Source of the DNA: Halobacterium sp. CBA1132
Lineage (GTDB): Archaea; Halobacteriota; Halobacteria; Halobacteriales; Halobacteriaceae
Length of the DNA stretch: 64,000 nucleotides
Assembly: GCF_001485535.1 (NCBI RefSeq)
Contig: NZ_BCMZ01000001.1
Coordinates: 1,054,001 to 1,118,000 of the forward strand
Direction: 5' to 3'
In this document: piece by piece, positions 42,972 to 50,669 of the stretch
Numbering within the stretch: the stretch's first letter is position 1
Layout of the letters: each line of letters starts with the position of its first letter
Notes under the pieces: generated by a model
What the model was told of the DNA's origin: nothing
The model's database searches: none
What the model saw: the letters and a program-made list of their open reading frames with translations, nothing else
Program-made: the position numbers and the translations under genes

Positions 42972-43691
42972 CTACCGGCGCTCGACGTCGTGGGAGAGCG
43001 TGCCGACGCCCTCGACCTCGACCTCGACGCTGTCGCCGTCCTCCAGTTTGTCGACGCCCTCCGGCGTCCCCGTGATGATGACGTCGCCGGGTTCGAGGGT
43101 CATGTACTCCGTGATCTCGGCGATGAGCTCGGGGACGGAGAAGATGAAGTGCTCGATGGAGGAGGTCTGGCGCGTCTCGCCGTTCACGCGCAGTTCCACG
43201 CTCGCGTCGTCCGGGACTTCGTCGGGCGTCGCCAGCACCGGGCCGAGCGGGCACGCGCCGTCGAACGCCTTCCCGCGCACCCAGTTCTGCTCCTCGGATT
43301 GGTCCGTGCGGTTCGACACGTCGTCGGCCGCGGTGTAGCCCGCCACCACGTCCATCGCGTCTTCCTCGTCGACGTTCCGGGCCTGCTCGCCGATGACGAC
43401 GGCGACCTCCGCCTCGTGCTCGATGTAGTTGTCGCCGGGCAGCGTCACCGTGTCGCCGTCGCTCGCAACGGCGTTCGGCGGCTTCAAGAACAGCAGCGGC
43501 CGGTCCGGGATTTCCGCGTTTCGCTCCTCGGCGTGCGCGGCGTAGTTCCGGCCGACGCAGACGATTTTCGACGGCTCCGCCGGCGGCAGCACCTCGACGT
43601 CCTCGACGTCGTACGTTCGTCCGCCGAAGGAGACGGTGCCGTCCTCGTACTCGCCGCGTCGTACTGCGCCTGCCGGGTCGCGGAAACGCAT
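42972..43691 (-). CDS. Fumarylacetoacetate hydrolase (FAH) family protein
   Basis: A 239-residue FAH-fold enzyme. Metal and active-site motifs: VGRNYAAHAEE, FLKPPNAV, IEHEAEVAVVIG, AADDVSNRTDQ, KAFDGACPLGP and GDVIITGTPEGVD. Members hydrolyse or decarboxylate 2-oxo acids such as acylpyruvates or 2-hydroxyhepta-diene dioate. ATG 43691 (MRFRDPAG) is preferred to ATG 43700. It lies 47 bp from the dehydrogenase pair on the same strand, so sugar-acid breakdown is a reasonable context. Confidence 0.92.
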   Translation of the reverse strand: MRFRDPAGAVRRGEYEDGTVSFGGRTYDVEDVEVLPPAEPSKIVCVGRNYAAHAEERNAEIPDRPLLFLKPPNAVASDGDTVTLPGDNYIEHEAEVAVVIGEQARNVDEEDAMDVVAGYTAADDVSNRTDQSEEQNWVRGKAFDGACPLGPVLATPDEVPDDASVELRVNGETRQTSSIEHFIFSVPELIAEITEYMTLEPGDVIITGTPEGVDKLEDGDSVEVEVEGVGTLSHDVERR

Positions 43692-43765
43692 CCAGTGCAT
43701 GCCCGCGGCTTCCCGGGGTGGCCGCGTAAGCGTTCCGGGTGCGGCAAACGAGCGCGGGCGCTACG

Positions 43766-44749
43766 TCACCAGCGGTGGTGGACGTGCTCTTCGACGTACT
43801 TCTCGTAGACGTCGCGAGTGGCGCCATGGGCCTCGTGCGTGAGCGGCCGGGCGTTCGACGCGGCGACGTTGCTCCGGATGTGTTCGGGCGATGTCGACCC
43901 CGGAATCACGGTGGAGACGGCGTCGAAGTCAAGAATCCAGCGGAGCGCGAACTGCGGCAGCGTGAGCTGGTCGGGGACGTACTCGCGGAGTTCGTCGACG
44001 GCCGCGACGCCCGGTTCGAGCGGGACGCCCGCGAACGTCTCGCCGACGTCGAAGGCGTCGCCCTCGCGGTTGAAGTTCCGGTGGTCGTTCTCCGGGAACT
44101 CCGTGTCCTCGTCGATGGCGCCCGTGAGGAGACCGGACGCCAGCGGGACGCGCACGATGACGCCGACGTCCTCGCGGTCGGCGGCTTCGAGGAAGCGCTC
44201 GGCGGGGCGCTGGCGCAGCGGGTTGAAGATAATCTGGACGGTCTCCACACCGGGATACTCGATGGCCTTCATCCCTTCCTCGACCTTCTCGACGCTGACG
44301 CCGTAGTGGTCGATTTTCCCCGCGTTGCGGAGGTCCGCGAGCGCGTCGAAGGTCTCGGGCTGGTAGTACGCGTCCGTCGGCGGGCAGTGCAACTGGACGA
44401 GGTCCAGCGAGTCCACGCCGAGGTTCTCGCGGGAGCGGTCGACGAACCGTTCGAGGTTCTCGTGCGTGTAGCGGTCGGCCTCGTGCGGGTCGAGGCGGCG
44501 GCCCGCCTTCGTCGCGACGACGGGGTCCTCGTCGCGTTCTGCTAGCACCTCGCGGATGAGGCGCTCGCTGCGCCCGTCGCCGTAGACGTCCGCGGTGTCG
44601 AGGAAGTTCACGCCCGCGTCCAGCGCGGCGCGCACGGCGTCCTTGCCCTCTTCCTCGCCGACGTCGCCCCACTCGCCGCCGATTTCCCACGTGCCGAGGC
44701 TGACTTCGCTGACGTCGAACCCGGTCGAGCCGAGTCGTCGCTGCTTCAT
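43766..44749 (-). CDS. Aldo/keto reductase
   Basis: A 327-residue TIM-barrel NADP-dependent reductase. Catalytic tetrad: Asp and Tyr in DTADVYGDGRSE, Lys in VATKAGR and His in VQLHCPPTD; cofactor-binding tail ASTVIP-like stretch VSTVIPGSTSPEHI. Start MKQRRLGSTGFDVSEVSLGT at 44749 is typical of the class; 44773 would add eight residues. Substrate is unknown. Same strand as the FAH gene with 74 bp between, perhaps the same transcript. Confidence 0.92.
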   Translation of the reverse strand: MKQRRLGSTGFDVSEVSLGTWEIGGEWGDVGEEEGKDAVRAALDAGVNFLDTADVYGDGRSERLIREVLAERDEDPVVATKAGRRLDPHEADRYTHENLERFVDRSRENLGVDSLDLVQLHCPPTDAYYQPETFDALADLRNAGKIDHYGVSVEKVEEGMKAIEYPGVETVQIIFNPLRQRPAERFLEAADREDVGVIVRVPLASGLLTGAIDEDTEFPENDHRNFNREGDAFDVGETFAGVPLEPGVAAVDELREYVPDQLTLPQFALRWILDFDAVSTVIPGSTSPEHIRSNVAASNARPLTHEAHGATRDVYEKYVEEHVHHRW

Positions 44750-44806
44750 ACCGGACGACGAACCCGGACGCACCTAACGGTGGGGGTATGCTGCGAAGTG
44801 TGCCGG

Positions 44807-45025
44807 TTAGTCGAATCCCGGCGCGAGCAACCCCGCTCCCACGACGAACGCTGGGAGGCCGACCACCAGCGCGGACGCGTACGCCACCATCACCAGCATC
44901 CCGGGCGCGTTGAGGGCGGTGGCAGCGACGAGCGTCAGCAGCGTCAACTGCGCGAGCACGAGCGCGAGCAAGCCGTCGCGGTTGCTCGCGGCGGTTCCAC
45001 GGGGAGGGTCGCGGGCGGCGTCCAT
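44807..45025 (-). CDS. Small membrane protein, two helices
   Basis: A 72-residue protein with two hydrophobic segments (LLALVLAQLTLLTLVAATAL and the following LVMVAYASALVVGLPAFVVG stretch) after a short charged start. ATG 45025 is chosen because upstream in-frame residues are not protein-like. No known domain. It faces the metal-dependent hydrolase gene across a short divergent promoter region. Confidence 0.6.
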   Translation of the reverse strand: MDAARDPPRGTAASNRDGLLALVLAQLTLLTLVAATALNAPGMLVMVAYASALVVGLPAFVVGAGLLAPGFD

Positions 45026-45106
45026 GCGTGTGGCCGCGTCGCGCTCTCGGAAGTATCCACCGGGCGGTGAGCTTTTATGTGTTATTCGCGAGTAGTTGTA
45101 CTCGCT

Positions 45107-45829
45107 ATGGAACTCACTTGGTTCGGCCACTCAACGTGGCGCGTCGACGTCGGCGGGACGACGCTGCTCATCGACCCGTTCTTCGACAACCCCAAGACCG
45201 ACACCGACCCCGAGGAAGTGGACCCCGACCACGTCCTGCTCACGCACGGCCACGCCGACCACATCGCGGACGTCGACCGCTACCGCGGCGCGCACTTCGT
45301 CTCGACGCCCGAGCTCGCGGGCTACCTCACCGACGAGTACGACATCGACAACACCACCGGAATGAACCTCGGCGGCACCGTCGAACTCGGCGACGCCTAC
45401 GTGACGATGGTGCGCGCGGACCACTCCAACGGCATCGACACCGGCTACGGCACCTCCGCCGGGATGCCCGCCGGCTACGTGATTTCGGACACCAAGCCCA
45501 CGCAGGTCGCCGACGAGGAGAGCGAGACGTTCTACCACGCCGGCGACACCAGCCTCCACACGGAGATGCGCGATGTCATCGCGCCGTACCTCGAACCCGA
45601 CGCCGTCGCCGTCCCCGCCGGCGACCACTTCACGATGGGGCCGTGGCAGGCCGCCGTCGCCGTCGACTGGCTCGACGCCGACGTCGCGTTCCCGATGCAC
45701 TACGACACCTTCCCGCCCATCGAAATCGATACCGACGACTTCGAGCGCGAGGTCCAAGCCACCGGCAGCGACGCCGACGTCGTCGTCCTCGATGGCGACG
45801 AGACGTTCGACCTCTCGGAAGGCTACTAA
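45107..45829 (+). CDS. Metal-dependent hydrolase, UPF0173 (metallo-beta-lactamase fold)
   Basis: A 240-residue MBL-fold protein. The dinuclear metal motif HGHADH is in [14 protein letters not shown], other ligands are in HAGDTSLH and near PMHYDTFP. The start [20 protein letters not shown] is the UPF0173 hallmark. A TATA-like TTTTATG lies about 33 bp before ATG 45107. Substrate is unknown; relatives are assigned only as general hydrolases. Confidence 0.93.
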   Translation: MELTWFGHSTWRVDVGGTTLLIDPFFDNPKTDTDPEEVDPDHVLLTHGHADHIADVDRYRGAHFVSTPELAGYLTDEYDIDNTTGMNLGGTVELGDAYVTMVRADHSNGIDTGYGTSAGMPAGYVISDTKPTQVADEESETFYHAGDTSLHTEMRDVIAPYLEPDAVAVPAGDHFTMGPWQAAVAVDWLDADVAFPMHYDTFPPIEIDTDDFEREVQATGSDADVVVLDGDETFDLSEGY

Positions 45830-45911
45830 TCGCGGGCGCCGCCGTCCCGTTCACGTGGCGGCTACCGAAAGAACAACGCTTACGGCGCGGGCGCGAGTCT
45901 CGACGTACGTA

Positions 45912-46307
45912 ATGACAATCGAAGTCACCAGTACCTCCGAGGAAGGCTACGTCACGCGTTCGCGCGTCGGCGACTACGAACTGACCGTCGACGCGACCGA
46001 GGAAGAAGGCCCCGAACCGAACGGCGTCCTCCTCGCGGACTACGCGTCCTGTTTCGTCCCGGCGTTCCGCGTCGGCGGCAACAAGGAAGGCTTCGACGAC
46101 CTCGGCCGAATAGACGTCGACGTCGAGGGCGACCTCGACGACGAAGACGACCTCGAAGCGGTTCGCTTCCACATCCTCGTCGAAGCGGACCTCGACGACG
46201 AGGAGTTCGACGCCATCGTCGAGCGCGCCGAGGACATCTGCCACGTCCACAGCGCGCTCCGCGAGGAACTCCACGCCGAAATCACCGGCGAGACCGGCGC
46301 CTTCTAG
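45912..46307 (+). CDS. OsmC family protein
   Basis: A 131-residue OsmC/Ohr-fold protein (VTRSRVGDYELTVDATEEEG, GVLLADYASCFVPAFRVGG, and CHVHSALREELHAEI). The two Cys in YASCFVPA and EDICHVHS fit the redox pair of organic-hydroperoxide reductases. The length is normal. It follows the UPF0173 gene by 82 bp. Likely role: reducing organic hydroperoxides; not certain. Confidence 0.9.
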   Translation: MTIEVTSTSEEGYVTRSRVGDYELTVDATEEEGPEPNGVLLADYASCFVPAFRVGGNKEGFDDLGRIDVDVEGDLDDEDDLEAVRFHILVEADLDDEEFDAIVERAEDICHVHSALREELHAEITGETGAF

Positions 46308-46379
46308 ACGCGGTCCGACAGATACCACGCTCGTTTTTTCGTCGTAGCATACAAGCACGCCCATCGCGTAGCCGCGGCC

Positions 46380-46823
46380 ATGACCGACAACTGGGAGGAC
46401 ATGGTGGTCGGCGCGCGCATGGCCGTCGACACCGAGTTCACGGACCGAGTACGCGGCTCCTCGCTGTCGAACTCGCAGTGGGGCCTCGTGATGACTGCCG
46501 TCGAGTTCGACATCGAGAATGCCGACGACCCCGAGAACGCCCGCATCGTCGCGGACACGTCGAAGCTCGAGCACGTGCTCCCGGAGATGCAGAACGTCGA
46601 CGAACAGTCGGCGATGGGCGGCGGTGGCGCCCAGTCGAACAGCGGAGGCGGCGTCGTCGGCGGGATTAAGGACGCGCTCGGCCTCGGCAGCGACGACGAC
46701 GACCACGAGGAACTCGCGGCCGAATCCAGAGACCTCGCCGACCAGTACGCCGAAGCGCTCCAGTCGCACCTCGAATCGAACGGCAAGTGGGCAGACGTTC
46801 GGTGCGCCGCGGACGACGACTGA
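46380..46823 (+). CDS. DUF5799-like haloarchaeal protein
   Basis: A 147-residue acidic protein beginning MTDNWEDMVVGARMAVDTEF. A core of about 65 residues (TNRQWGLV-like SNSQWGLVMTAVEFDI) is followed by a Gly-rich linker (GGGGAQSNSGGGVVGG) and a helical tail. No known catalytic motif. It is a haloarchaea-only family; the role is unknown. Confidence 0.8.
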   Translation: MTDNWEDMVVGARMAVDTEFTDRVRGSSLSNSQWGLVMTAVEFDIENADDPENARIVADTSKLEHVLPEMQNVDEQSAMGGGGAQSNSGGGVVGGIKDALGLGSDDDDHEELAAESRDLADQYAEALQSHLESNGKWADVRCAADDD

Positions 46824-46898
46824 GGCGCGCGGCGCCACGACTCGGCCTCGCTCGACTTGTCGGGAAGGTTTTTGCCCCGCGGCGCCCACGCTACGACC

Positions 46899-47192
46899 AT
46901 GTCTGACGGGTTCAACCTCGACCTGCGGAACGCCGAGGAGGAGATCGACGTCCCCGAGTCCTTCGACGGGAGCGTCGTCCTCGGCGTCCTCGACGGCACG
47001 ACGCCGGACGGCGACTGGCTCGCAGAAATCAACGACGGCAACGTTCTCTTGCTGGCCGTCGACGGCGACCTCAACGACCTCGCCGCCGGGTTCGCGGGCG
47101 ACGTCAAGGACGCCGGCGGGACGCTCATGCACTTCCGGGAGTTCCTCGTCGTCGCGCCCCCCGGCGTCGGCGTGGACGCTGAACGACTGTAG
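46899..47192 (+). CDS. DUF5779-like haloarchaeal protein
   Basis: A 97-residue acidic protein: GFNLDLRNAEEEIDVPESFD, then VVLGVLDGTTPDGDWLAEI, VLLLAVDGDLNDLAAGFAGD and FLVVAPPGVGVDAERL. The regular strand pattern suggests a small alpha/beta domain. ATG 46899 is preferred; the upstream extension is not protein-like. Function is unknown. It ends 27 bp before the convergent stop of the UDP-sugar dehydrogenase gene. Confidence 0.8.
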   Translation: MSDGFNLDLRNAEEEIDVPESFDGSVVLGVLDGTTPDGDWLAEINDGNVLLLAVDGDLNDLAAGFAGDVKDAGGTLMHFREFLVVAPPGVGVDAERL

Positions 47193-47218
47193 AACGGGCC
47201 GCTACTCGTTCCGGCTGG

Positions 47219-49897
47219 CTACCACGTCAGTCCTTCGTACGTGATGCCGTCGCGGCGCTCGACGATGCGCCGGCCGTCGACGACCACGGGTTCGGCCATC
47301 CCGTCGAACTCCTCGTCCAGCGCGGCGAACTCGTCCCAGTCCGTGACGAACACGGCGCCGGACGCGCCGTCGAGCGCGGCTCCCGCACTGTCTGTATATT
47401 CGACATCGGGGCGCTTCTCCGCCATCTTCTCGGCTGCCACCGGGTCGTAGGCGACGACGTCCGCGCCCCGGGCTTGGAGGCCGTCGATGACGGGGACGGC
47501 GCGGGAGTTCCGGATGTCGTCGGTGCCGGGTTTGAACGAGAGACCGAGCACGGCGACGCGCTCGCCATCGACGTCGACGTGGTCGTCGAGCAGCGAGAGG
47601 AGGCGCTCCGGCTGGCGGTCGTTGACCTCGGTTGCGGCGTCGAGCATCAGCGGCTCGTAGCCTTCGTCGCGGGCCGCTGCGCGGATTGCGGCGGTGTCTT
47701 TCGGGAAGCAGTTGTGGACGACGAGCCCGTCCGTGGTGACGAACGTGTGCGTGTCTGCGACTTCCAGCGAGTACACGTCTGTGTCCGCGTCCTCGACGGT
47801 CACCTCACGGACTGGGACGGTAGTGAACCCACCATCGGCCGTATGACCAGTTGGCGCGATGTCCTGGGTGTCGCTGAGGCGCGTCTCGATTCGGTCGCGC
47901 TCGTCGTCGAGGAACATCTCTTTGAGTGCGTCAACCTGGTGTTTCGAACTCACTCGGAGGAAGTGTGCGGGCCGAGTCGATTTGGCCGACTCGGACGTCT
48001 TGTAACTCGGGACGATGCCGACGCTGTGGAGGAGGAACTGCATGCCGTTGATGAGGTCCTCACTGACCGACCCGTAGTCGTAGACGACCGCGTTCGAGTG
48101 GCTCGGGTAGTGAACGTGGCCGTCGCCCCGGAACAGGCCCGCGAGGAGCGCGATTCGCTGGTCGTCGGTCGCGCGGTAGGCTTCGTCCGGGACTGCAGCC
48201 GAGTACGATCCCGTCCCACAGCCGAGCCACTCGATGAACTCGGCGAAAATCCGGCTCGACACTTCGATTTGGGTCGATGTCTCCTGAGTCTCTGTCCGGT
48301 ACCGGATTCCCAGGTCTTCGTAGTAGGATTCGGCGTCGTCGACGTACGCTGCCTCATCAGAGGGGTGGAAACTCAGGCATACTCGCCGTCGCGTGGTCGA
48401 CCCGTGTCCCGAGGTGTCGTCGTTGATGTGGCCTTCGCTGAGATAGTAGCCGACGAACCGCCAGAAGTCCTCGTCAACCGGGAGAACAGCGGGCACGTAG
48501 GTCTGGCCGCCACCGCGTGTCGTGTACAGCCCGACCTCGGTCCGGTCGACGGGCAGTTCGTCCTCGTGGTCGAGGAACACGTCGAGCGGCAGGTAGTTCG
48601 ATTGAACGAGGTCGTGCACTTTGTGATAGTCGAACTGCCGGTTGTACTCCCTGAGGACTTCGTAGACGTCGTCTTTGACGGTCTCCAGCTCGAACTCCGG
48701 TTTCACGTAGACGGAGTCGTTCTCGAAGGCCGATGACGACTCCACGAGGTCGATGAGGTCGAACGATTCGACCGGATCGCTCGGCAGCCCCATCATGACG
48801 GGGAGTTCGTCGCCCTCGTCGAGTGCAGCTGCCTCGCGGACAACCTGTTCGTGGCCGTCCAGCGTGACCATCGGATGGTCGTGGGTCACCGTCACCGACT
48901 TGTTCATCTTCGTCCGGACCGTGTGGAGTTGGCCGTCGTACTGCCGCCGCGTCGCAGCAAGCACCGGCTTGAACTCGAACTCGCCGCTTTCGGTCCGACT
49001 CAGAACCGATACGTCCTCGACTGTCTCGCCGGACACGTACTGCTCAAAGAAGTCGGCGAGCGTCAGCTGCTTTGTGCCGTCTTCGTCCTTGGCGAGAATC
49101 TGCTGGTCGCCTGTGAGACAGCTCCCGCCCCACCCCACCCCGGAACGGAGGAACTGGCCGCTGATGCGGTCGTCGTGCGCGATGGCGTCGGCGACCTCGT
49201 AGGCGTCGACGCCGAACTCCTTGCAGATGTTCCCGATGTCGTTGATGAGGCTGACTTTCGCCGCGAGGAAGCCGTTGTTCGCGTACTTGATCATCTCGGC
49301 CTCCCGGAGTCCCGTCTCGACGACCGCGGGGTCGCCGTCGGCGGCGTCGACGAGCGGCTCGTAGACGTCGTGGAGCACGTCGTAGGCGGCCTCGTCGGTC
49401 GCGCCGTAGACGACCTTGTCCGGGTTCAGGAAGTCCTCGACGGCGGTCCCCATGCGGAGGAACTCGGGATTCATCGCGAGCGTCGCACCGTCGAAGCCAC
49501 CGCGTTCGAGCGCGGGCGCGACCACGTCCTCGGTCGTGCCGGGAACGACCGTGCTCTTCACGACGACGACGTGGTCGTCCTTACCGGCGAGCGCCTCGCC
49601 GAGCGACTCGGCGCCAGCCTGCATAATCGAGGTGTCGATGCGGCCGTCTTCCTCGGATGGTGTTGGGAGCGCGAGGAAGGTCACGTCCGTCTCGCGTACC
49701 GCGTCGTAGTCCGTCGTCGCGCGCAGCCGGTCGCCCGCGTGCTCGGCGATGCGCTCCTCGAGCCCGGGCTCGTGAATCGGCGCGCGGCCGTCGTTGATGG
49801 TGTCGACGGTGTCCTGGTCGATGTCGACGTTCACAGGCGGTACGAGGAGGGTGCCCCGACCCTTGAGGTCGGGGAGGAAGCCGACAACCGATGACAC
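47219..49897 (-). CDS. UDP-glucose 6-dehydrogenase-like protein, N-terminally truncated, with intein
   Basis: An 892-codon ORF. Without the 470-residue intein it would be 422 residues. Recognisable UDP-glucose/GDP-mannose dehydrogenase parts: EFLRMGTAVEDFLNPDKVVY, KYANNGFLAAKVSLINDI, the active-site WGGS|CFPKD split by the intein, and GLSFKPGTDDIRNSRAVPVI. The family begins with a GxGYVG NAD-binding loop; here the first strand, loop and helix are replaced by unrelated residues (MSSVVGFLPDLKGRGTLL), and homology starts at VNVDIDQDTVD. Without that loop it should not bind NAD, so it is probably inactive. The 5' part is not found beyond the adjacent mobile elements. Confidence 0.85.
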   Translation of the reverse strand: MSSVVGFLPDLKGRGTLLVPPVNVDIDQDTVDTINDGRAPIHEPGLEERIAEHAGDRLRATTDYDAVRETDVTFLALPTPSEEDGRIDTSIMQAGAESLGEALAGKDDHVVVVKSTVVPGTTEDVVAPALERGGFDGATLAMNPEFLRMGTAVEDFLNPDKVVYGATDEAAYDVLHDVYEPLVDAADGDPAVVETGLREAEMIKYANNGFLAAKVSLINDIGNICKEFGVDAYEVADAIAHDDRISGQFLRSGVGWGGSCLTGDQQILAKDEDGTKQLTLADFFEQYVSGETVEDVSVLSRTESGEFEFKPVLAATRRQYDGQLHTVRTKMNKSVTVTHDHPMVTLDGHEQVVREAAALDEGDELPVMMGLPSDPVESFDLIDLVESSSAFENDSVYVKPEFELETVKDDVYEVLREYNRQFDYHKVHDLVQSNYLPLDVFLDHEDELPVDRTEVGLYTTRGGGQTYVPAVLPVDEDFWRFVGYYLSEGHINDDTSGHGSTTRRRVCLSFHPSDEAAYVDDAESYYEDLGIRYRTETQETSTQIEVSSRIFAEFIEWLGCGTGSYSAAVPDEAYRATDDQRIALLAGLFRGDGHVHYPSHSNAVVYDYGSVSEDLINGMQFLLHSVGIVPSYKTSESAKSTRPAHFLRVSSKHQVDALKEMFLDDERDRIETRLSDTQDIAPTGHTADGGFTTVPVREVTVEDADTDVYSLEVADTHTFVTTDGLVVHNCFPKDTAAIRAAARDEGYEPLMLDAATEVNDRQPERLLSLLDDHVDVDGERVAVLGLSFKPGTDDIRNSRAVPVIDGLQARGADVVAYDPVAAEKMAEKRPDVEYTDSAGAALDGASGAVFVTDWDEFAALDEEFDGMAEPVVVDGRRIVERRDGITYEGLTW
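47711..49120 (-). mobile_element. Intein with LAGLIDADG homing endonuclease
   Basis: A 470-residue intein inserted just before the catalytic Cys of the dehydrogenase (residue 260 of the ORF). Block A: CLTGDQQIL (Cys1). Block B: VTHDHPMV. Endonuclease motifs: FVGYYLSEGHIN and IALLAGLFRGDGHVHY. Block F/G: DVYSLEVADTHTFVTTDGLV and VVHN followed by C+1. All splice residues (Cys1, TxxH, His-Asn, Cys+1) are present, so splicing should work, although the host protein seems broken. Confidence 0.92.
49854..49874. repeat. Hairpin at the truncation point of the dehydrogenase
   Basis: CCCCGACC-N5-GGTCGGGG, a perfect 8-bp stem, lies within the first codons of the truncated gene, exactly in the foreign N-terminal part. 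Similar stems end some haloarchaeal IS200/IS605-type elements. It may be what is left of the element that removed the gene start. Confidence 0.6.
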
Positions 49898-49921
49898 AAA
49901 CCATGCTATAATGACTGCCCA

Positions 49922-50614
49922 GGTCGTGTTTAGTTAAGACTGAAAAGTGAGGCGAGAGTGATTTCTGCTGTCTATGGCTGAAATCACTCGCCTCAGTGGC
50001 TGTAGCGACTGGATCGAGTTAGATTTTGTGGAGCGAGAGCGGACACCGAGCGAGCTGATGCAGCTTGGTATTCGACTTCATTTGGCTGGTCTCTCACTTT
50101 CGAATACAATAAAAGAACTTGAGAAGTTCGGTGTCCAACGCTCGCGAAAAGCGGTCCATGATTGGGTACAGAAAGCTGATCTACAGCCCGCCAGCAACGC
50201 TAGTCCGGATCAGATTGCGGTTGACGAAACGGTGATCCGCATCGACGGCCAGCAGTACTGGCTGTACGCTGCCATCAATCCAGCCTCGAACAGATTCCTG
50301 CATATACGGCTGTTTCCGACGACAACAACGGCGTTGACTGAACGATTTCTGCAGGAATTACGCGAGAAACACGACGTCGAAGATGCCGTGTTTCTAGTTG
50401 ATCACGCCCAGCACCTCAAAACAGCACTCCAGCGAGTCGGGCTCCGATTCCAAACCGTTCGTCATGGGAATCGGAATGCTGTCGAACGTGTTTTTAGAGA
50501 GATAAAACGACGGACTTCCTCGTTCAGTAATAGTTTCAGCCACGTCGAGCCAACAACAGCGGAATCGTGGTTGCAAGCCTTCGCCGTCTGGTGGAACTCG
50601 CTAAACTAAACACG
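49922..50614 (+). mobile_element. IS6-family insertion sequence, complete
   Basis: A short IS of about 693 bp with one transposase. The terminal inverted repeats share TCGTGTTTAGTT (left from 49924, right in reverse from 50615). An 11-bp repeat ATGACTGCCCA flanks it at 49911-49921 and 50615-50625; IS6 elements normally give 8-bp duplications, so the exact border may differ by a few bases. The left end has two extra G before the shared repeat. Confidence 0.85.
49974..50609 (+). CDS. IS6 family transposase (DDE)
   Basis: A 211-residue transposase, normal length for haloarchaeal IS6 (ISH15/ISH14-like). DDE acids: Asp in AVDETVIRIDGQQYW, Asp in FLVDHAQHLKTAL and Glu in NAVERVFREIKRRTSSF. The N-terminal HTH (LSLSNTIKELEKFGVQRSRK) binds the ends. 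The stop codon lies inside the right inverted repeat. It looks intact. IS6 elements move by replicative cointegrate formation, which can delete DNA next to them and may explain the lost gene start nearby. Confidence 0.95.
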   Translation: MAEITRLSGCSDWIELDFVERERTPSELMQLGIRLHLAGLSLSNTIKELEKFGVQRSRKAVHDWVQKADLQPASNASPDQIAVDETVIRIDGQQYWLYAAINPASNRFLHIRLFPTTTTALTERFLQELREKHDVEDAVFLVDHAQHLKTALQRVGLRFQTVRHGNRNAVERVFREIKRRTSSFSNSFSHVEPTTAESWLQAFAVWWNSLN

Positions 50615-50669
50615 ATGACTGCCCAACCCCAAAAACATAAGTAACACCAATAGTATATGTGAAAATACA

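Noticed and set aside
45630-47132. 500-codon minus-strand frame across the hydrolase, OsmC and DUF5799 genes
   Set aside because: Spans three convincing plus-strand genes with their own starts and stops; composition is that of a shadow frame.
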